From a virus: 21,270 nt of DNA. Location of the stretch: positions 1 to 21,270 of IMG/VR virus record IMGVR_UViG_3300010885_025518. One strand, written 5' to 3'. The notes under the pieces were generated by a model that was not told where the DNA came from, searched no databases, and saw only the letters and a program-made list of their open reading frames with translations. Below, in pieces: positions 1-6,930 of this stretch. Made by a program: the position numbers and the translations under genes. Numbering within the stretch: the stretch's first letter is position 1; every line of letters begins with the position of its first letter.

Positions 1-216
1 TGGCAACTCATCTTTTAACTTTGGATCGTAGTAATAGAAATACATACGTCCAATTATAGTATTCGTTTTAAGTCGTTCCTTGTCGTTTAGGAGCGCTTGG
101 CGAGTTGGTTTCAAGTCTTTAATTTTAGACATGAGCCAATCTCTTGCGGCAGTAGTCCTAGGTTCAGTACCCGACTTTGCAAGTTGTTGTTTTATTCGTT
201 CTATTAAATATGCCAT
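1..216 (-). CDS. Conserved phage protein, N-terminal part only (runs off window)
   Basis: An open frame on the minus strand starts with ATG at 216 and stays open for 72 codons to the window edge, so the C-terminus is missing. The protein starts MAYLIERIKQQLAK, has a basic helical N-terminal region containing AARDWL, and then a stretch with IGRMYFYYYDPKLKDELP at the edge. I have the impression that this aromatic MYFYYYDP segment belongs to a conserved uncharacterised family of marine T4-like phages, but I cannot name its function. It lies 84 bases downstream of gp4 on the same strand, so a late virion or packaging role is an inference from position. There is no Shine-Dalgarno sequence before the ATG. 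A CATAAATA box ends four bases upstream of it. T4 gp2 or gp3 were considered because they lie near gene 4 in T4, but no residue evidence supports either. Confidence 0.75.
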   Translation of the reverse strand, partial: MAYLIERIKQQLAKSGTEPRTTAARDWLMSKIKDLKPTRQALLNDKERLKTNTIIGRMYFYYYDPKLKDELP

Positions 217-300
217 TATCTATTTATGTCAATAAATTAAATCTCATTATTACCTTATAATCTTGAGTATTTCTTATAAGTATTGGTGTCCGCTTTCAAA
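217..300. other. 84-base gap between two minus-strand genes
   Basis: This is the longest gene-free stretch in the window. It is AT-rich. On the minus strand it holds a CATAAATA box (228 to 221) just before the start of the truncated gene, and a short palindrome CTTATAAG near 273-280. I see no hairpin with a T-run, so no clear terminator, and no credible small gene. Confidence 0.6.
221..228 (-). promoter_or_regulatory. Candidate late-promoter-like box CATAAATA
   Basis: Read on the minus strand, CATAAATA differs from the T4 late promoter consensus TATAAATA only at its first base. It ends four bases before the ATG at 216. In T4 the transcription start lies about six bases after this box, which here would fall at the start codon. 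The box therefore either drives a leaderless message with a one-base shift in start or is not a promoter for this gene. The same box and spacing occur before gp25. Confidence 0.35.
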
Positions 301-747
301 TTAGATACCTAGTTCCTTCTCAGTCATAATCATGAATTTCCAACCATGTTCCTGACAAAAGATGTCCGCAGCTTTCCACTTTTCCTGATTCACAACATAA
401 GTTGCAGCCTCACGGATATATCGTTGAGTTTTCTTCTTTTGAACAGGCATCTTGGTTTGCTCTAACGGTTTCACTTCAATAATATACGTCATTACGGAAC
501 CGTCTTTTTGTTTAATTTTGGCAATGAAGTCCGGAAAATAACGATGTATTCTGTTATCTAGGGGTGATTTATATGGTATCGGCAGTTCTTCAGATGCCCA
601 CCACACCACGTTTGGATGTTCATCCAACCACTTCATAACACGCACTTCCCATGTGGAACGATAGATGATGTTATCCGCATCACCATTATATTTCTTTGGA
701 TTTTTGGGTTGGAACCGACCCTTATAGGTTTTCTTACCGAATGTCAT
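301..747 (-). CDS. 4: Head completion protein gp4 (TnsA-like nuclease fold)
   Basis: This 148-residue protein matches T4 gp4 (also called gp50/gp65), which is needed to finish the DNA-filled head before tail joining. The family has a PD-(D/E)XK nuclease fold related to the TnsA N-terminal domain, and T4 gp4 is reported to be a nuclease. The expected active-site pattern is visible: Glu34 in STWEVRVMKWL, Asp73 in RYFPDF, and Glu91-x-Lys93 in IIEVKP. The basic N-terminus (KKTYKGRFQPKNPKKY) is also typical. The length is close to that of T4 gp4 (about 150 residues). The gene is transcribed opposite to the baseplate operon. Its start codon at 747 touches the first base of the plus-strand late promoter, so the two transcription units share a 33-base gap. 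No strong ribosome-binding site or minus-strand TATAAATA box is visible upstream. Confidence 0.9.
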   Translation of the reverse strand: MTFGKKTYKGRFQPKNPKKYNGDADNIIYRSTWEVRVMKWLDEHPNVVWWASEELPIPYKSPLDNRIHRYFPDFIAKIKQKDGSVMTYIIEVKPLEQTKMPVQKKKTQRYIREAATYVVNQEKWKAADIFCQEHGWKFMIMTEKELGI

Positions 748-754
748 ATAAATA
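747..754 (+). promoter_or_regulatory. T4-type late promoter TATAAATA for the baseplate operon
   Basis: This is an exact match to the T4 late promoter -10 box, which is recognised by the phage late sigma factor gp55 acting with gp33 and the gp45 clamp. It lies in the divergent gap between gp4 and gp48. Twenty-six bases separate it from the gp48 ATG. With T4 spacing, transcription would begin near 760, leaving a leader of about 21 bases that carries the AGGA ribosome-binding site at 771-774. It would drive the long run of co-directional baseplate genes. Confidence 0.8.
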
Positions 755-780
755 TCTAGTTAACTCTTTTAGGAATCTTA

Positions 781-2031
781 ATGGGAATTTTTAATCTTTT
801 TGGTGGTGGTATCACTTTTGGTACTAATGTTCGACCTGGAACTAGCGTTTTGACTGATTCGAAATACAATACCAATCTGTTTAAATATCCAAGCGATTTG
901 GGTGCGGCTGATAAAGGTCATTATATACTTATAAACATTAATGAACAGATTAATACATCATTTCCTGGTACTAGAGTTGAATCTGACTTACCTTCTGTTT
1001 TAGCAAATAAAGCATCAATTGCTAAACAATTTGGTGGTTATGATACGGCTGCAGGTTTAGCTAACGTATCAAAAGGTTTGCAAGACTTGGCAGCTGCGGC
1101 AGCTGATACTTCCATAGGTAAATTTCTCATAAAAGGTGCAGAGGGTATTGCTTCTTTAGCACCAGATAAATCTAAAGAAGTTGTTGGTGATGGTATGGGA
1201 GAAATTAGTGAATTTTTTGATAAAGTAGATGCAAATATTGGTATTAGAACTATTCGTAGGATAACTGATACAATTGCTCTTTATATGCCAAGTAATTTAA
1301 CTTTTTCATATAATCAAGCATATAATGAGTTGAGACCTGGTGGTACTGGTTTGCAAACTGGTCTTTCAATTTTAAATTCTGCGGCCGATACTTATAAAAG
1401 TAGTGGCAACGTAATTGATACAAAAGCAATGTTTAAAAGTCTTTCTCCATTTCTTGCAAACTCTCTACTTCAAAGTGCTGGGCCTGTTGGTCAAATTTTA
1501 TTTACTGCTGGCACAGGTGGTAAAGTTCAAAATCCAATGCTTGAAATATTATATTCTTCTCCACAGTTTAGAGAATTCAATTTTGATTTTTTAATGTTTC
1601 CAAGGTCTGAACAAGAAGCATTAGAAGTTCAAAATATTATTGATAGATTAAAATTTCACCAAGCACCTGAATTAGTTAAGAATAGTGGTGGTTACTTTTT
1701 ATATCCTCCTTCTGAATTTGATATTTCTTTTTATTATAATGGCCATGAAAATCCAAACATACCGAAAATTTCAACTTGTGTTTTAACAACTATAACAACA
1801 GATTATACACCAGGAGGTTTTGCTACATATGAAGTCGAAGGTGAAAGTATTGCCTCTATGGGTAGAACCGGTATGCCAGTTGGTATTAAATTGAGCTTAT
1901 CATTTAAAGAAACCGAATACCTTGTTAAAGGTAGTCCTCTATTGGGTAATTCTAAGAGAAACACTACTGAAACAGTTAGTGCTAGTGTGGGCGGGGATCC
2001 TACACAACCAAAAAATCCATTGAGAGGATAA
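781..2031 (+). CDS. 48: Baseplate tail-tube cap protein gp48
   Basis: gp48 sits on the central hub and, with gp54, starts tail-tube polymerisation. Segments line up with my memory of T4 gp48. One is the N-terminal LFKYPSDLGAADKGHYILIN stretch (about residues 33-52), whose marine-phage counterparts have a similar YP-DLG-GHY pattern. The second is FNFDFLMFPRSEQEALEVQN (about 268-287), corresponding to the T4 segment FTWDLTPRSTEDL. The third is a C-terminal strand, GIKLSLSFKETEYLVKG, corresponding to T4 FTLEITMREI. At 416 residues it is longer than T4 gp48 (364), with an Ala-rich, low-complexity section at about residues 90-140. The ATG at 781 is supported by AGGA at 771-774 and by the late promoter upstream. 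gp54 is related in fold and is the main alternative. No second member of this pair lies in the window. Confidence 0.82.
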   Translation: MGIFNLFGGGITFGTNVRPGTSVLTDSKYNTNLFKYPSDLGAADKGHYILININEQINTSFPGTRVESDLPSVLANKASIAKQFGGYDTAAGLANVSKGLQDLAAAAADTSIGKFLIKGAEGIASLAPDKSKEVVGDGMGEISEFFDKVDANIGIRTIRRITDTIALYMPSNLTFSYNQAYNELRPGGTGLQTGLSILNSAADTYKSSGNVIDTKAMFKSLSPFLANSLLQSAGPVGQILFTAGTGGKVQNPMLEILYSSPQFREFNFDFLMFPRSEQEALEVQNIIDRLKFHQAPELVKNSGGYFLYPPSEFDISFYYNGHENPNIPKISTCVLTTITTDYTPGGFATYEVEGESIASMGRTGMPVGIKLSLSFKETEYLVKGSPLLGNSKRNTTETVSASVGGDPTQPKNPLRG

Positions 2032-2039
2032 CTTAATAT

Positions 2040-2684
2040 ATGGCAAAATATTTTAGTAAATTTCCTAAAGCTTATTATAGTTTAGAAAATACTCCTTACA
2101 GTATTGATGTTGTTACAAACATCATATCTCGGTTTTCGCTTGAACAATCATTCAAAGAAAACACATCAATCTATGAGAAATATAGTGTTCAAGAGAGTGA
2201 TACACCAGAAATTATAGCATCAAAAATTTATGATTCACCCGAACGTCATTGGATTGTTTTGATGATGAATGATATTGTTGATGCACAATATGATTGGCCT
2301 TTGGAATATAGAACACTAACAACATTTATTAATGACAAATATACCGCAAATGCAAATACTGCGGCCGGTCAAACTGGATTAATGTGGGCTCAAGAAAATA
2401 CTCATTCATATTATTCTGTCGAAAAAAGAACAACAATAAGAACTGGTGATTATTCTGAGAAAAAAGTCCGTGTTGATGCCAACACATATGCCAATGTTGT
2501 TACTACATCAAGTAATAAAACACTTAATGATGGTAATGAAATAAGAATTGACATATCTAAAGAAACAAAATCATATTATGACTATGAAATTGATGAAAAT
2601 GAAAGTAAAAGGCAAATTAAAATTTTAAAACCTGGATTTGCTTATGCTCTTGAACAAGAGTTGAAAGCTGTATTTACCACATGA
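2040..2684 (+). CDS. 53: Baseplate wedge protein gp53
   Basis: gp53 joins neighbouring wedges around the hub and has a LysM-like fold. The recognisable core is at about residues 43-100: IYEKYSVQESDTPEIIASKI, then SPERHWIVLMMND (compare T4 PQLYWVLLMCND) and YDWPLEY (compare T4 YYGWITS). The end is also family-like, with ESKRQIKILKP matching the T4 segment NEKLRQIKII. The length of 214 residues is close to T4 gp53 (196). It starts eight bases after gp48 with GAGAGGA upstream, and its last four bases overlap the start of gp27 (ATGA), which suggests translational coupling. Having gp53 next to the hub genes is normal for T4-like phages. Confidence 0.9.
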   Translation: MAKYFSKFPKAYYSLENTPYSIDVVTNIISRFSLEQSFKENTSIYEKYSVQESDTPEIIASKIYDSPERHWIVLMMNDIVDAQYDWPLEYRTLTTFINDKYTANANTAAGQTGLMWAQENTHSYYSVEKRTTIRTGDYSEKKVRVDANTYANVVTTSSNKTLNDGNEIRIDISKETKSYYDYEIDENESKRQIKILKPGFAYALEQELKAVFTT

Positions 2685-4021
2685 GTCTTAATCTAACACA
2701 AGCAACTCAATTCAAGATAAAGGACTTAACACTTATCACGAAATTGGGTAGCGTAAATATTACGGGAATTTATCAAGAAATAAACATATATGATAGTGTG
2801 TTTATGCCATGTGTTCGTGGTGATATTTTGATTCAAGATGCGATTGGTTTATGTAATAAACTTATATTAGACGGTAGTGAATACATCTCAATGGAAATCA
2901 CCAAAGGTGAAGAATCCGGTTATAATTCTAGTGCAACAACATTCAAAAGAACTTTTAGAATTTATAAACTAAGTGGAAGAGAAAATGTAAATCAAAACTC
3001 TGAAATTTATATTTTATATTTTGCATCGGATGAAATGGTATATTCAGAACAACAAAAAATAAATCAATCATTTACTGGTACATATAGTGATATTGTTAAT
3101 GTTGTTTTAAAAAAATACCTTTTGGTTTCTAGTAAAAAAATAAACAAAGTATCAACAACAAAAGGTGTGCATACCGTGATTGTTCCAGGACTATCACCAT
3201 TCGATACAATGAATTGGTTGAGTAAGAAAGCAATTGATTCTGAATCTTTACCTAATTTTTTATTTTTTGAAAATAAGTATGGGTACAATTTTGTTTCACT
3301 ATCAGAATTGATTCAAACTCCATCAATAATGGATATCAATTTTGAACCGAAAAATTTTGCCACATCTGGTAATAAAGAGTTTTATGGTGCTCGTGAAGCA
3401 AAAATTGTAAGTTCTAATGATTTGATTGAAAACATAAAAAATGGTGTTTATGCTGGTAAATTTATTGGTATTGATCCACTAACACGAAAAGTTAGTATCA
3501 ACAGAATAGATTTTCAACAAACATATGGTAAAACTAAATCACATTTAAACAAGTATCCAAATTTTACAGGAGCTGTTAATAGACAAGGTAAAGATTCGGC
3601 ACAAATGTTTGATTCCAAAGTTTCATTGTATGCATTTCAATCTTTTCGTGGTGCTACACCTTGGGTTCAAACAAACGACTCAAAAACCGGAACAATTATT
3701 GATAACACTCACGCATATGTTTTTCAGAGAGCTCCTATATTTGCAAACTTGTTACAGACAACAATTCATTTGAATTTACCTGGTAATTTTGGCATCACTT
3801 CTGGTACTATTATTAATTTAATAATGCCAGTAAAATCAACAAAACCAGATGCGGGTGATGCTTTAGATGAAACATTAAGTGGCAAATATATAGTTACTGC
3901 AACAAGACAAATGATTAAAGGTGATATGCACGAAACGGTTATTGAAGTGGCCACAGACTCCACAAATAGACCTTTCTTTAAACGATTAACGGGTGAGTTG
4001 TTAACAGCAACATTAATGTGA
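2681..4021 (+). CDS. 27: Baseplate central hub protein gp27
   Basis: gp27 forms the trimeric torus that holds gp5 and adapts the threefold spike to the sixfold tube. The protein opens with a beta-rich tube-like domain: IYQEINIYDSVFMPCVRGDI at about residues 30-49, then RTFRIYKLSGRENVN near 90. It continues with a helix-beta section, LSPFDTMNWLSKKAID followed by FLFFENKYGYNFVSLSEL (about 171-212), which resembles the T4 gp27 segment ending in a Phe-rich strand. A C-terminal GTIINLIMPVKS strand and GKYIVTATRQMI complete the second tube-like domain. At 446 residues it is somewhat longer than T4 gp27 (391). Its ATG overlaps the gp53 stop codon. It is followed directly by the gp5 OB-fold gene, its physical partner in the hub. 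Identity is from domain pattern and context. Confidence 0.8.
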   Translation: MSLNLTQATQFKIKDLTLITKLGSVNITGIYQEINIYDSVFMPCVRGDILIQDAIGLCNKLILDGSEYISMEITKGEESGYNSSATTFKRTFRIYKLSGRENVNQNSEIYILYFASDEMVYSEQQKINQSFTGTYSDIVNVVLKKYLLVSSKKINKVSTTKGVHTVIVPGLSPFDTMNWLSKKAIDSESLPNFLFFENKYGYNFVSLSELIQTPSIMDINFEPKNFATSGNKEFYGAREAKIVSSNDLIENIKNGVYAGKFIGIDPLTRKVSINRIDFQQTYGKTKSHLNKYPNFTGAVNRQGKDSAQMFDSKVSLYAFQSFRGATPWVQTNDSKTGTIIDNTHAYVFQRAPIFANLLQTTIHLNLPGNFGITSGTIINLIMPVKSTKPDAGDALDETLSGKYIVTATRQMIKGDMHETVIEVATDSTNRPFFKRLTGELLTATLM

Positions 4022-4317
4022 TGAATACTAATTTTGCAGGTAAAAATGGATTTATATGGTGGGTTGGTGTCGTAGAGAATCGTGTTGACCCAATGGCTGT
4101 TGGTCGATGCCAAGTTCGTATATTTGGGTGGCACAACGAAAATCCTGTTATATTGCCGACAGCGGATTTACCTTGGGCTCAAGCCTTAATACCACTTAAT
4201 AATTCAAAGAATTTTTCTGCACCAAGAGTTGGTGATTGGGTTCTTGGATTTTTTATGGATGGTGAGCAAGCTCAAATTCCCGTTATGATGGGTGTTTTAC
4301 CAGGACTAAAACCATGA
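4021..4317 (+). CDS. 5: gp5 N-terminal OB-fold domain as a stand-alone protein
   Basis: The protein corresponds to the OB-fold domain of T4 gp5, which docks the spike on gp27. GFIWWVGVVENRVDPMAVGR (from about residue 10) matches the T4 segment NWFVGVVEDRMDPLKLGR. It is followed by CQVRIFGWH, LPWAQALIPL (compare T4 LPWMSVIQPI), GDWVLGFFMDGE and a closing MMGVLPG. The protein ends at about 98 residues, right after the OB fold, where T4 gp5 continues into its lysozyme domain. I take the ATG at 4021, which shares one base with the gp27 stop (TGATG). The in-frame GTG at 4018 would add a single Met and is less likely. No lysozyme catalytic segment follows; the needle part is encoded separately two genes downstream. 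Confidence 0.88.
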   Translation: MNTNFAGKNGFIWWVGVVENRVDPMAVGRCQVRIFGWHNENPVILPTADLPWAQALIPLNNSKNFSAPRVGDWVLGFFMDGEQAQIPVMMGVLPGLKP

Positions 4318-4329
4318 GGAATAATTTAA

Positions 4330-5235
4330 ATGCCAGTTGAAACCTTTCCAGTAAATCGTGGAGGTGTGATTGTTGTTGGTGGATTAGCAAAAGAAAATTC
4401 ACCGCCACAGTGTGTTCGCACAGGTGATGCACCACAATCTGGAACTCCATCAAATACTCCAGGTACTTGTTATGGTAGAGTTGAGGGTACAATCATCGAT
4501 GCAACAAATAAAAAAAGAGCCCACGTTTGCGATTTCATTTCTGAAATGCAGAAGAATATTGCTTTGAAAAAATACACTAAGGCTATTGGTAGAGTTATAA
4601 GAGAAGCCATTCAAAAAGTAATGAAACTTTTAGGTCTAAGTGATAGAACTGGTAAATTTTCATATATCATAAACAAATTAAAAGCATTTGCGGCTGAATT
4701 GAGAAGAATCAATAAAGAAATTATACAACCAATTATTGATTTTGAAAAATATGTTTTGGCTTATATCACAAAACTTCGTGCCCTTATACAATGGATTTTA
4801 AGTTTGCCTGCTGCTTTGTTGAAACTACTTGCTGATTGTTTAGCTAGATTATTGAAGTTGATTAAAAGTATTTTTAGTGATATAATATCAGAAGCAACAA
4901 AAGACTTAGGTGGTGGTAAAGGTCAAGATGGATTTTCAGATTTAATTGCGGCTGCAAAAGATGCGGCTAAAGCGACTGGAGAAACGATAAGTAAGGTGAC
5001 ACAGGCGGCTGCTTTAGCAATTGAAATTCCTATTGCGGCAACAGCTGGTATTTTAGTTCCCGTCAATCAAGCTGAATTGGATGCGGCTAATAATACAATA
5101 CAGAAATATACTTCTGAAAATCCTACTGCATCCGATTTAACAAATGCTGGACAAAATAAATTGGCACAGTTTGGATTTCCAGATAAAACTGATTTGAATG
5201 AAAAACTTTTAACTATAACAAAACCGGCTTTATAA
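4330..5235 (+). CDS. Uncharacterised helical hub-region protein between the two gp5 parts
   Basis: I cannot assign a function to this 301-residue protein. The first ~75 residues are Gly/Pro-rich and contain three cysteines (in PPQCVRTG, GTCYGRVEG and AHVCDF). Residues ~80-190 look almost wholly helical, ending in a strongly hydrophobic, amphipathic stretch: PIIDFEKYVLAYITKLRA, IQWILSLPAALLKLL, then CLARLLKLIKSIF. A second apolar patch (IEIPIAATAGILVP) lies near 231-244, within an Ala-rich segment. My recollection is that similar proteins sit in this place in cyanobacterial T4-like phages. A strong AGGA ribosome-binding site precedes the ATG, 12 bases after the OB-fold gene, and the spike gene begins one base after its stop. 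The position suggests a hub or spike component, possibly one that interacts with membranes or the hub interior, but that is inference. Confidence 0.75.
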   Translation: MPVETFPVNRGGVIVVGGLAKENSPPQCVRTGDAPQSGTPSNTPGTCYGRVEGTIIDATNKKRAHVCDFISEMQKNIALKKYTKAIGRVIREAIQKVMKLLGLSDRTGKFSYIINKLKAFAAELRRINKEIIQPIIDFEKYVLAYITKLRALIQWILSLPAALLKLLADCLARLLKLIKSIFSDIISEATKDLGGGKGQDGFSDLIAAAKDAAKATGETISKVTQAAALAIEIPIAATAGILVPVNQAELDAANNTIQKYTSENPTASDLTNAGQNKLAQFGFPDKTDLNEKLLTITKPAL

Positions 5236-5236
5236 T

Positions 5237-6094
5237 ATGGCAACATTACCAGAATTAGGAAACGTACCTGGAATTCCAAGTGATACGGGTTGGACAGAAC
5301 CAGAATCAGCTGCGAACACATCATATCAACCTTTGTATCCTTATAATGATGCAAAGCAAACGGAAAGTGGTCATCTATTTGAAATGGATGACACACCTAC
5401 CCGTGAACGAATTCGTTTGCAACACGGTAAAAGTTTAACATTTATTGAAATGCATCCAAATGGTGACCAAGTACATAAGGTATTTGGTGATGATTATGAA
5501 ATTACAATTAAAAATAAAAATGTTTTAATTCAAGGTCGTTGTAGTGTGACCGTTATTGGTGATTGCAACATGGAAGTTCGTGGTGATTATAATCTAGATG
5601 TTAAAGGTGATTATAATTTACAAGTTGCTGGTAGAATGAACACTCGTGCTAAAGGTGACATAAGTTTTTCTGGTGATGAAGATATTTCAATTACTGCAAA
5701 TGAAAATTTTGGCGGTGCAATCAGAATGGCTGCTGCCGACCATTTGTATTTGGATTCACACCTTTATGTTAAAGGTTCAATGACCTCTGATGGTATCGTT
5801 ACTTGTGATAGTCTTACTGCTGGTAACGAATTAGGTGGTGGTGTTTTTGCCGGTAGTTTTGGTTTCGTTTCAATATCAGGAGGTTTATCTTTGGGTGTAC
5901 CTGTAGCTGTTCCTGGTTCTGTTTATGCTGTAGGTTCGGGAACATTTGGTATATCTGTTTTTGCACCTTATATTTCTTCGTTGTATAGTTCAACGATTAT
6001 TGGCGGCGCAATTTGGCAGTCTGATGTACTCAACTATGTTAAACGTCTGATACACAGACCATCAGGTACTGGTGAAGCTAAAGTTTCAACTTAA
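5237..6094 (+). CDS. 5: gp5 C-terminal spike (beta-helix needle) as a separate protein
   Basis: This is the needle half of gp5, the cell-puncturing device. Residues ~42-54, TESGHLFEMDDTP, match the T4 gp5 region ETESGHLFEIDDTP that precedes the needle. They are followed by RIRLQHGKSLTFIEMHPNGD and VFGDDYEI, a pattern also seen in VgrG proteins. Then come octads of the VxGxxxxx type that build the T4 triple-stranded beta-helix: VIGDCNME (106), VRGDYNLD (114), VKGDYNLQ (122), VAGRMNTR (130) and AKGDISFS (138), spaced exactly eight residues apart. The C-terminal ~100 residues are Gly/Ser/Val-rich and probably finish the shaft. At 285 residues there is no room for a lysozyme domain and none is seen. 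The start is one base after the preceding stop, which suggests coupling. No PAAR tip protein (gp5.4 type) is recognisable in the window. Confidence 0.88.
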   Translation: MATLPELGNVPGIPSDTGWTEPESAANTSYQPLYPYNDAKQTESGHLFEMDDTPTRERIRLQHGKSLTFIEMHPNGDQVHKVFGDDYEITIKNKNVLIQGRCSVTVIGDCNMEVRGDYNLDVKGDYNLQVAGRMNTRAKGDISFSGDEDISITANENFGGAIRMAAADHLYLDSHLYVKGSMTSDGIVTCDSLTAGNELGGGVFAGSFGFVSISGGLSLGVPVAVPGSVYAVGSGTFGISVFAPYISSLYSSTIIGGAIWQSDVLNYVKRLIHRPSGTGEAKVST

Positions 6095-6116
6095 TTTATT
6101 ATGAAAAGGAAATAAA

Positions 6117-6923
6117 ATGGCAAGTGTATATGGAAGATTAGGATTCGATTTTGATGCTAACAATGTTGGCATGATGGCGTTATCAAACAATGCAATAGAA
6201 CATTTAAATACAGCTCCAAATTTTTTACCACACGAATGGCAAGTAACTGACCTTGCAAATAATGATACTGATGGATACTATAAAAATCCAACTGCGAATC
6301 TTTGTATATCATTGTATGAAAATGCAAACTCTATTTTTAAAACAACAATGAATATTGGTTTTCCTTATGGTACTGTTAATACAAAACAAATCTTAGCTAA
6401 TACTGCCAATAACTTTATGATATCTGTAAATGGATTTAAATCTCACACAGATAATCTTACTGTAACCGCTGTTGAAGATGGTGGTGTGGATGCCAATCAA
6501 TTTCCATACAGACAAAGTGCCATGGGTTTTGGTAAGTTTTTAATTTATTTAACCTTTCAGACCGATGGAGTTTCAAACGCTTCGGCTGCACTAGGTAGTT
6601 TTACTAGTTTGTTTGTAAACGACCAACTAGAATCAAATAATACCATTCTTTATAATGATTTCATTACTTTGAATAATTCAATAACATCTGGTAATTCCAG
6701 TTTGTCTGGTGATGCGGTAAATTTAATCATTTCACATATTGAAACCGCAAATAATTTAATTAGTGTTAGGAAAAACCATGATGTTCAGTTTTTCCGTAAC
6801 AGTAGTGAAGTTCTTAAAGACTTTGGAGTTGTGTCGGAATTTTCAAATATGGGAGAAGTTGACTCTAATATGGCCAATAATTATATTGGTTCCGACAAAT
6901 TACTTTCCAGAATTAACCCATAA
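6117..6923 (+). CDS. Unrecognised virion structural protein between spike and gp25
   Basis: This 268-residue protein is not one I can name. It starts MASVYGRLGFDFDANNVGMM and contains an Asn-rich middle (TANLCISLYENANS, ILANTANNFMIS) without long hydrophobic segments. Its C-terminus is probably helical (VNLIISHIETANNLISVRKN) and ends SNMGEVDSNMANNYIGSDKL. The last part gives a faint impression of a conserved phage C-terminal motif, but I cannot place it. The ATG is well supported by AAGGA about 7 bases upstream. The gene lies inside the baseplate operon, directly before gp25, so a baseplate role is the likeliest inference. Its stop codon is contained in the CATAAATA box that precedes gp25. 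Confidence 0.72.
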   Translation: MASVYGRLGFDFDANNVGMMALSNNAIEHLNTAPNFLPHEWQVTDLANNDTDGYYKNPTANLCISLYENANSIFKTTMNIGFPYGTVNTKQILANTANNFMISVNGFKSHTDNLTVTAVEDGGVDANQFPYRQSAMGFGKFLIYLTFQTDGVSNASAALGSFTSLFVNDQLESNNTILYNDFITLNNSITSGNSSLSGDAVNLIISHIETANNLISVRKNHDVQFFRNSSEVLKDFGVVSEFSNMGEVDSNMANNYIGSDKLLSRINP

Positions 6924-6926
6924 ATA
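6919..6926 (+). promoter_or_regulatory. Candidate late-promoter-like box CATAAATA before gp25
   Basis: The box overlaps the stop codon of the upstream gene and ends four bases before the gp25 ATG. It reproduces the box-to-start spacing seen on the minus strand at 221-228. gp25 has no Shine-Dalgarno sequence. The match is one base off the late consensus, and a transcription start six bases downstream would fall on the second base of the start codon, so its function is uncertain. Confidence 0.3.
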
Positions 6927-6930
6927 GAAT

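Noticed and set aside
217-262. Tiny minus-strand ORF of seven codons preceded by AAGG in the gap
   Set aside because: It is too short to support and no conservation can be judged; probably chance in AT-rich sequence.
4018-4020. GTG as the start of the OB-fold gene
   Set aside because: The adjacent ATG at 4021 gives the same frame, overlaps the gp27 stop in the usual TGATG form and needs no extra residue.
3064-4134. Antisense open frames over gp27 and the OB-fold gene (3064-3288 and 3766-4134, minus)
   Set aside because: They lie wholly opposite well-supported genes, have unlikely protein composition and no ribosome-binding site; they are a by-product of the AT-rich coding strand.
4321-5236. 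The 301-residue protein as a diverged gp5 lysozyme
   Set aside because: There is no T4 lysozyme-type Glu/Asp/Thr catalytic pattern and the helical, apolar composition is unlike the lysozyme fold.
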